A stretch of DNA of 64,000 bases from Balneola sp. EhC07. GTDB taxonomy: Bacteria; Bacteroidota; Rhodothermia; Balneolales; Balneolaceae. The number at the start of each line of letters is the position of its first letter. Position 1 is the first letter of the stretch. This document shows, piece by piece, positions 61,181-64,000 of the stretch. Below the pieces are notes generated by a model that ran no database searches, had not been told where the DNA came from, and saw only the letters and a program-made list of their open reading frames with translations. Location of the stretch: positions 186,001-250,000 of the forward strand of contig NZ_LXYG01000002.1 in the NCBI RefSeq assembly GCF_001650905.1. Direction: 5' to 3'. The position numbers and the translations under genes were made by a program.

Positions 61181-62602
61181 ATGCTTAAAAAATTTGTCAA
61201 CTCTCTACAAATAGACCTTCTTAAAAAGCATGTAGGGCCATTTTTATTTTGCTTTCTTACCTTGATGTTTTTGTTGTTGATGCAATTCCTGATCCTGCAT
61301 ATAGATCAGTTAATAGGAAAAGATATTCCACTACGGGTTATTTTTGAGCTTATCATAACAAACTTGGCATACATGGTTGTACTTGCCGCTCCCATGGCTG
61401 TACTGGTATCCACATTAATGGCGTTCGGTAAATTTTCAGAGCTGCAGGAACTCACAGCAATCAGGGCATCCGGTATACATCCAATGAAAGTTATACTTCC
61501 TGTTCTGATAACAAGTATTACACTTTGTATTGGGCTTGCCTGGTTTTCAAATGATCTGCTCCCGGAAGCAAATCATAAGTCAAGATCCCTGTTTATCGAT
61601 ATAAGGCTTAAAAAACCGGGCTTCGATCTAAAACCAAACGAGTTTTACGATGGTATAGAAGGATATATCTTCCTTGTCGATAACATTGATAGTGAAACAG
61701 ATAGCCTGTACGGAATAACGTTATTTCAGGAACCTACAAGAAGCGCTGATGAAGCATTTATTAAAGCTGAGAAAGGTTTTTTACTTTCAGAAAACAGTGA
61801 GATGCTTTCATTATACCTGTTTGATGGAAATATGCAGAAGTTTCCGGCTACCCGCAGCCGAAGCAAAACCACCGTTGAAATATCTACATTCAAGGAGCAC
61901 AGGATCACCTTTGATCTTGCTGATCTGGCATTTGAAAAATCGGATCCCAAAAGACGGAACAGAAGTGATCGTACAATGAACATACAGTCTATGAAGATCA
62001 TAGTAGACTCATTGAGCAGAGACATAAACAATCACTTTAAAGATCTGCTGGAACTCAGAAATACTCTTCCCAGTTTAGATGTTTCGGAGTTGGGTTCTGA
62101 ACGCAAAGCAGTTCAAAATGATGATGTACAGGATACAGTTCTTAACACAAATTCATTAGTAGCCAATAATCTGGAAAACATTGCTGAGCAAAAATCACTC
62201 TTTCAGGCTACTGTTACTGATCTAAATAACTACAAAGCATCGCTCCAAAATGTACAGGCCAGCATCAATTTCAGAAAAAAAGCCAGAAACCGTTACCTTG
62301 TAGAGATTCATAAAAAATTCTCAATTCCTTTTGCGTGTATTGTTTTTATCCTACTTGGAGCACCAATTGGTATCATGACAAAAAGAGGAAACTTTGGAGT
62401 AGCAGCAATTATCAGCACCGTTATTTTAACTTTCTATTGGATATCCCTAATTCAGGGAGAGAAACTAGCTGACCGACTTTTTGTAACTCCTTTCATAGGA
62501 ATGTGGACCTTTAATGTAGTTTTCTCTTTCATTGGAATTCTGCTTTTGATTCGACTAACTACTGAGTTCCGATTAAAGGATTTATTCTCTAAAAATGATT
62601 AA
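61181..62602 (+). CDS. LptF/LptG family permease (first)
   Basis: A 473-residue inner-membrane component of the lipopolysaccharide transporter. Six helices in the 3+3 arrangement frame a periplasmic beta-jellyroll-like domain (about 115-265) and a long helical insertion (about 265-370, with alternating charged residues) that is larger than in the E. coli proteins. GKFSELQELTAIRASGIHP (87-105) is the cytoplasmic coupling motif. The second permease gene overlaps by eight bases. Confidence 0.9.
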   Translation: MLKKFVNSLQIDLLKKHVGPFLFCFLTLMFLLLMQFLILHIDQLIGKDIPLRVIFELIITNLAYMVVLAAPMAVLVSTLMAFGKFSELQELTAIRASGIHPMKVILPVLITSITLCIGLAWFSNDLLPEANHKSRSLFIDIRLKKPGFDLKPNEFYDGIEGYIFLVDNIDSETDSLYGITLFQEPTRSADEAFIKAEKGFLLSENSEMLSLYLFDGNMQKFPATRSRSKTTVEISTFKEHRITFDLADLAFEKSDPKRRNRSDRTMNIQSMKIIVDSLSRDINNHFKDLLELRNTLPSLDVSELGSERKAVQNDDVQDTVLNTNSLVANNLENIAEQKSLFQATVTDLNNYKASLQNVQASINFRKKARNRYLVEIHKKFSIPFACIVFILLGAPIGIMTKRGNFGVAAIISTVILTFYWISLIQGEKLADRLFVTPFIGMWTFNVVFSFIGILLLIRLTTEFRLKDLFSKND

Positions 62603-63677
62603 TAAGCTGGACAGATATATTATACTAAGATTGTTATCAATCACATTATTCGTGATAGTAATACTAGTATTCATTTTCATTATGATCCATTTCTCGGAGA
62701 ATAGTGATGATTATTCGGATAAAGGCGCCACAATGGCTGAGATCTGGGGTGACTATTATTTGAATTACACTCCTGAAATGATCCGGCTTATACTACCCGT
62801 AGCGGTATTTACAGCTTGTCTTTTTATAACCGGTCAATTAACCGAGAGATTAGAGATAACCGCTTTGAAAGCAGCTGGTATTAGTCTTTACAGATTGATC
62901 GTGCCTTATTTGTTATTCGCTTTCTTGTGTGCGGCCGCCGTCAGTTATCTGGACTCAAATGTGATCCCAAACTCAAATAAGAAGAAAACTGCTTTTGAAT
63001 CTAAATACCTCAGAAAAAGCAGTGACTCTATCGACAGCAATAATATTTTCAGGCAAGTTTCTAAGAATTCTATTTTGAGCGTAAATTATTACGATGACAC
63101 GCAGAATATTGCTTATAGAATTACGCTTACAAATAGTGATAGTTCTGGCGTAAAAAAAACAATGACTGCTCAACAAATGGCATGGAATGATGAAGAGCAA
63201 TTCTGGAAGTTGAAAGTTGTTCAAATTCGCGATTTCTCAAAGACCGGATATACCGAAACTTCAGTCACTGAAATAGATACCACTTTAAATATCTATCCAC
63301 GAGACCTTTCCAGATCAACATCAGATATCTATCAACTCACTTACAAAGAAGCTGTAGAATATATTGACTCCATAGAACGGAGTGGTGCAGGTAACATCAA
63401 CCTGCCTAAAGTACAATTTTACGGCAGATTGGTTTATCCCCTTTCAATTATCATTGTAATCATTGTGGGCTTTGCCGTTGCTTCCGTTAAACGACGTGGG
63501 GGAAAAGGGATCTATCTTGCATCAGGTCTCGCTATCAGCTTTCTTTATCTTGCATTCATGAAAATCGCAGAACCATTCGGATACTATGGAACCATCAGTC
63601 CTCTGTTAGCCGCTTCAATAGCTCACATATGCTTTTTTATAGTAGGAGTATTTCTGCTGATTTCAGCAAAGAAATGA
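62595..63677 (+). CDS. LptF/LptG family permease (second)
   Basis: A 360-residue partner permease with the same 3+3 helix layout and periplasmic domain (about 105-265). GQLTERLEITALKAAGISLYR (79-99) is the coupling motif. The pair with the LptB ATPase elsewhere would extract LPS from the inner membrane. It overlaps the first permease gene by eight bases, so both are co-translated. Stop is adjacent to the convergent DUF3467 gene. Confidence 0.9.
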   Translation: MINKLDRYIILRLLSITLFVIVILVFIFIMIHFSENSDDYSDKGATMAEIWGDYYLNYTPEMIRLILPVAVFTACLFITGQLTERLEITALKAAGISLYRLIVPYLLFAFLCAAAVSYLDSNVIPNSNKKKTAFESKYLRKSSDSIDSNNIFRQVSKNSILSVNYYDDTQNIAYRITLTNSDSSGVKKTMTAQQMAWNDEEQFWKLKVVQIRDFSKTGYTETSVTEIDTTLNIYPRDLSRSTSDIYQLTYKEAVEYIDSIERSGAGNINLPKVQFYGRLVYPLSIIIVIIVGFAVASVKRRGGKGIYLASGLAISFLYLAFMKIAEPFGYYGTISPLLAASIAHICFFIVGVFLLISAKK

Positions 63678-63998
63678 TCAAGCTTCCGGAACAGGTCCTC
63701 GGTACATTGGAATATCTACCTTCTCTTTGCTAGAGGAAATAGCGCCGTGTTCCTCTTCAAACTTCTTTACATTATCGTTTAAAGCACCGGCTAATCTCTT
63801 AGCGTGATCAGGAGTTAAGATCATTCTCTTCACTACTTTTGCTTTTGGAACACCCGGCATTACTGCGATAAAGTCTAAAATAAATTCTGATGGAGAATGA
63901 GTGATCATTACGAGATTTGAATACGTCCCGGTAGCCTCTTCTTCTTTGAGTTCTATCTCCATTTGTCCCGGGTTCATCGTTTGGTTTTGTTCAGCCAT
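63678..63998 (-). CDS. DUF3467 family protein
   Basis: A 106-residue cytoplasmic protein. YSNLVMITHSPSEFILDFI and KAKVVKRMILTPDHAKRLAGALNDNVKKFEEEHG are DUF3467 features. Function unknown; commonly found in Bacteroidota. Convergent and directly abutting the LptG-type gene. The frame ends right at the window edge but the ATG at 63998 with MAEQNQT fits the family start. Confidence 0.88.
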   Translation of the reverse strand: MAEQNQTMNPGQMEIELKEEEATGTYSNLVMITHSPSEFILDFIAVMPGVPKAKVVKRMILTPDHAKRLAGALNDNVKKFEEEHGAISSSKEKVDIPMYRGPVPEA

Positions 63999-64000
63999 AA

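Noticed and set aside
1-64000. tRNA, rRNA, integrase or transposase genes
   Set aside because: None recognised on either strand; mobile signs are limited to small repeats.

Overview
This 64 kb window is chromosomal DNA from a Gram-negative, AT-rich bacterium of the Bacteroidota/Rhodothermota/Balneolota assemblage. Evidence: a 2400-residue SprA homologue (the type IX secretion translocon), three exported proteins ending in a type IX sorting domain with the NPFNPTT signature, a PorV/PorQ-family protein, a TonB-dependent receptor and two LptF/LptG permeases. The NPFNPTT form of the sorting domain makes Balneolota or a relative the most likely placement; this is inference from memory, not a search. 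I saw no rRNA, tRNA, CRISPR array, complete insertion sequence or prophage.

Layout. 1-6 kb: housekeeping genes (Sua5-type tRNA modification enzyme, RhlE-type helicase, YwbE-like protein, M42 peptidase, thioesterase, HD hydrolase). 6-12.7 kb: an amino-sugar block with a BadF-type sugar kinase divergent from a DUF5009 membrane protein, then two secreted type IX cargo enzymes (phosphodiester glycosidase and GHL10-like hydrolase). 12.7-21.9 kb: a five-gene minus-strand outer-membrane operon (TonB receptor, large exported protein, PorV-like barrel, IPT lipoprotein, type IX beta-propeller) closed by a clear terminator. 22-30 kb: Bax-inhibitor-1 protein, DUF5916 protein, and an ECF sigma operon (sigma, HEAT-repeat anti-sigma, two DUF4097 proteins), then a serine hydrolase. 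30-36 kb: membrane-anchored MutS-like ATPase with a separate Smr protein, Dabb protein, then folE-cysS-yidD and hisI. 36-43.7 kb: small accessory enzymes including a frameshifted SnoaL/NTF2-like gene, the SatD-DUF3307 pair, an ATP-grasp enzyme, a DeaD/DbpA-type helicase and an LCIB-type carbonic anhydrase homologue. 43.7-49.8 kb: a repeat-dense stretch, rsmI, lnt and small accessory genes. 49.9-53.6 kb: an HxlR regulator divergent from a four-gene redox operon. 53.7-64 kb: sprA, lptF/lptG-type permeases and a DUF3467 protein.

How the parts connect. SprA, the PorV-like protein and the NPFNPTT cargo belong to one secretion pathway. The kinase, DUF5009 protein and two cargo glycosidases suggest extracellular release, uptake and phosphorylation of peptidoglycan-type amino sugars (inference). 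The HxlR operon resembles electrophile or quinone stress modules.

The most unusual material is intergenic: heptanucleotide tandem arrays of differing sequence but constant 7-bp period, two 3'-end gene remnants lying just downstream of their intact parents (MutS-like and ATP-grasp), a serine hydrolase gene bracketed by about 120-bp direct repeats, and several nested inverted-repeat composites.
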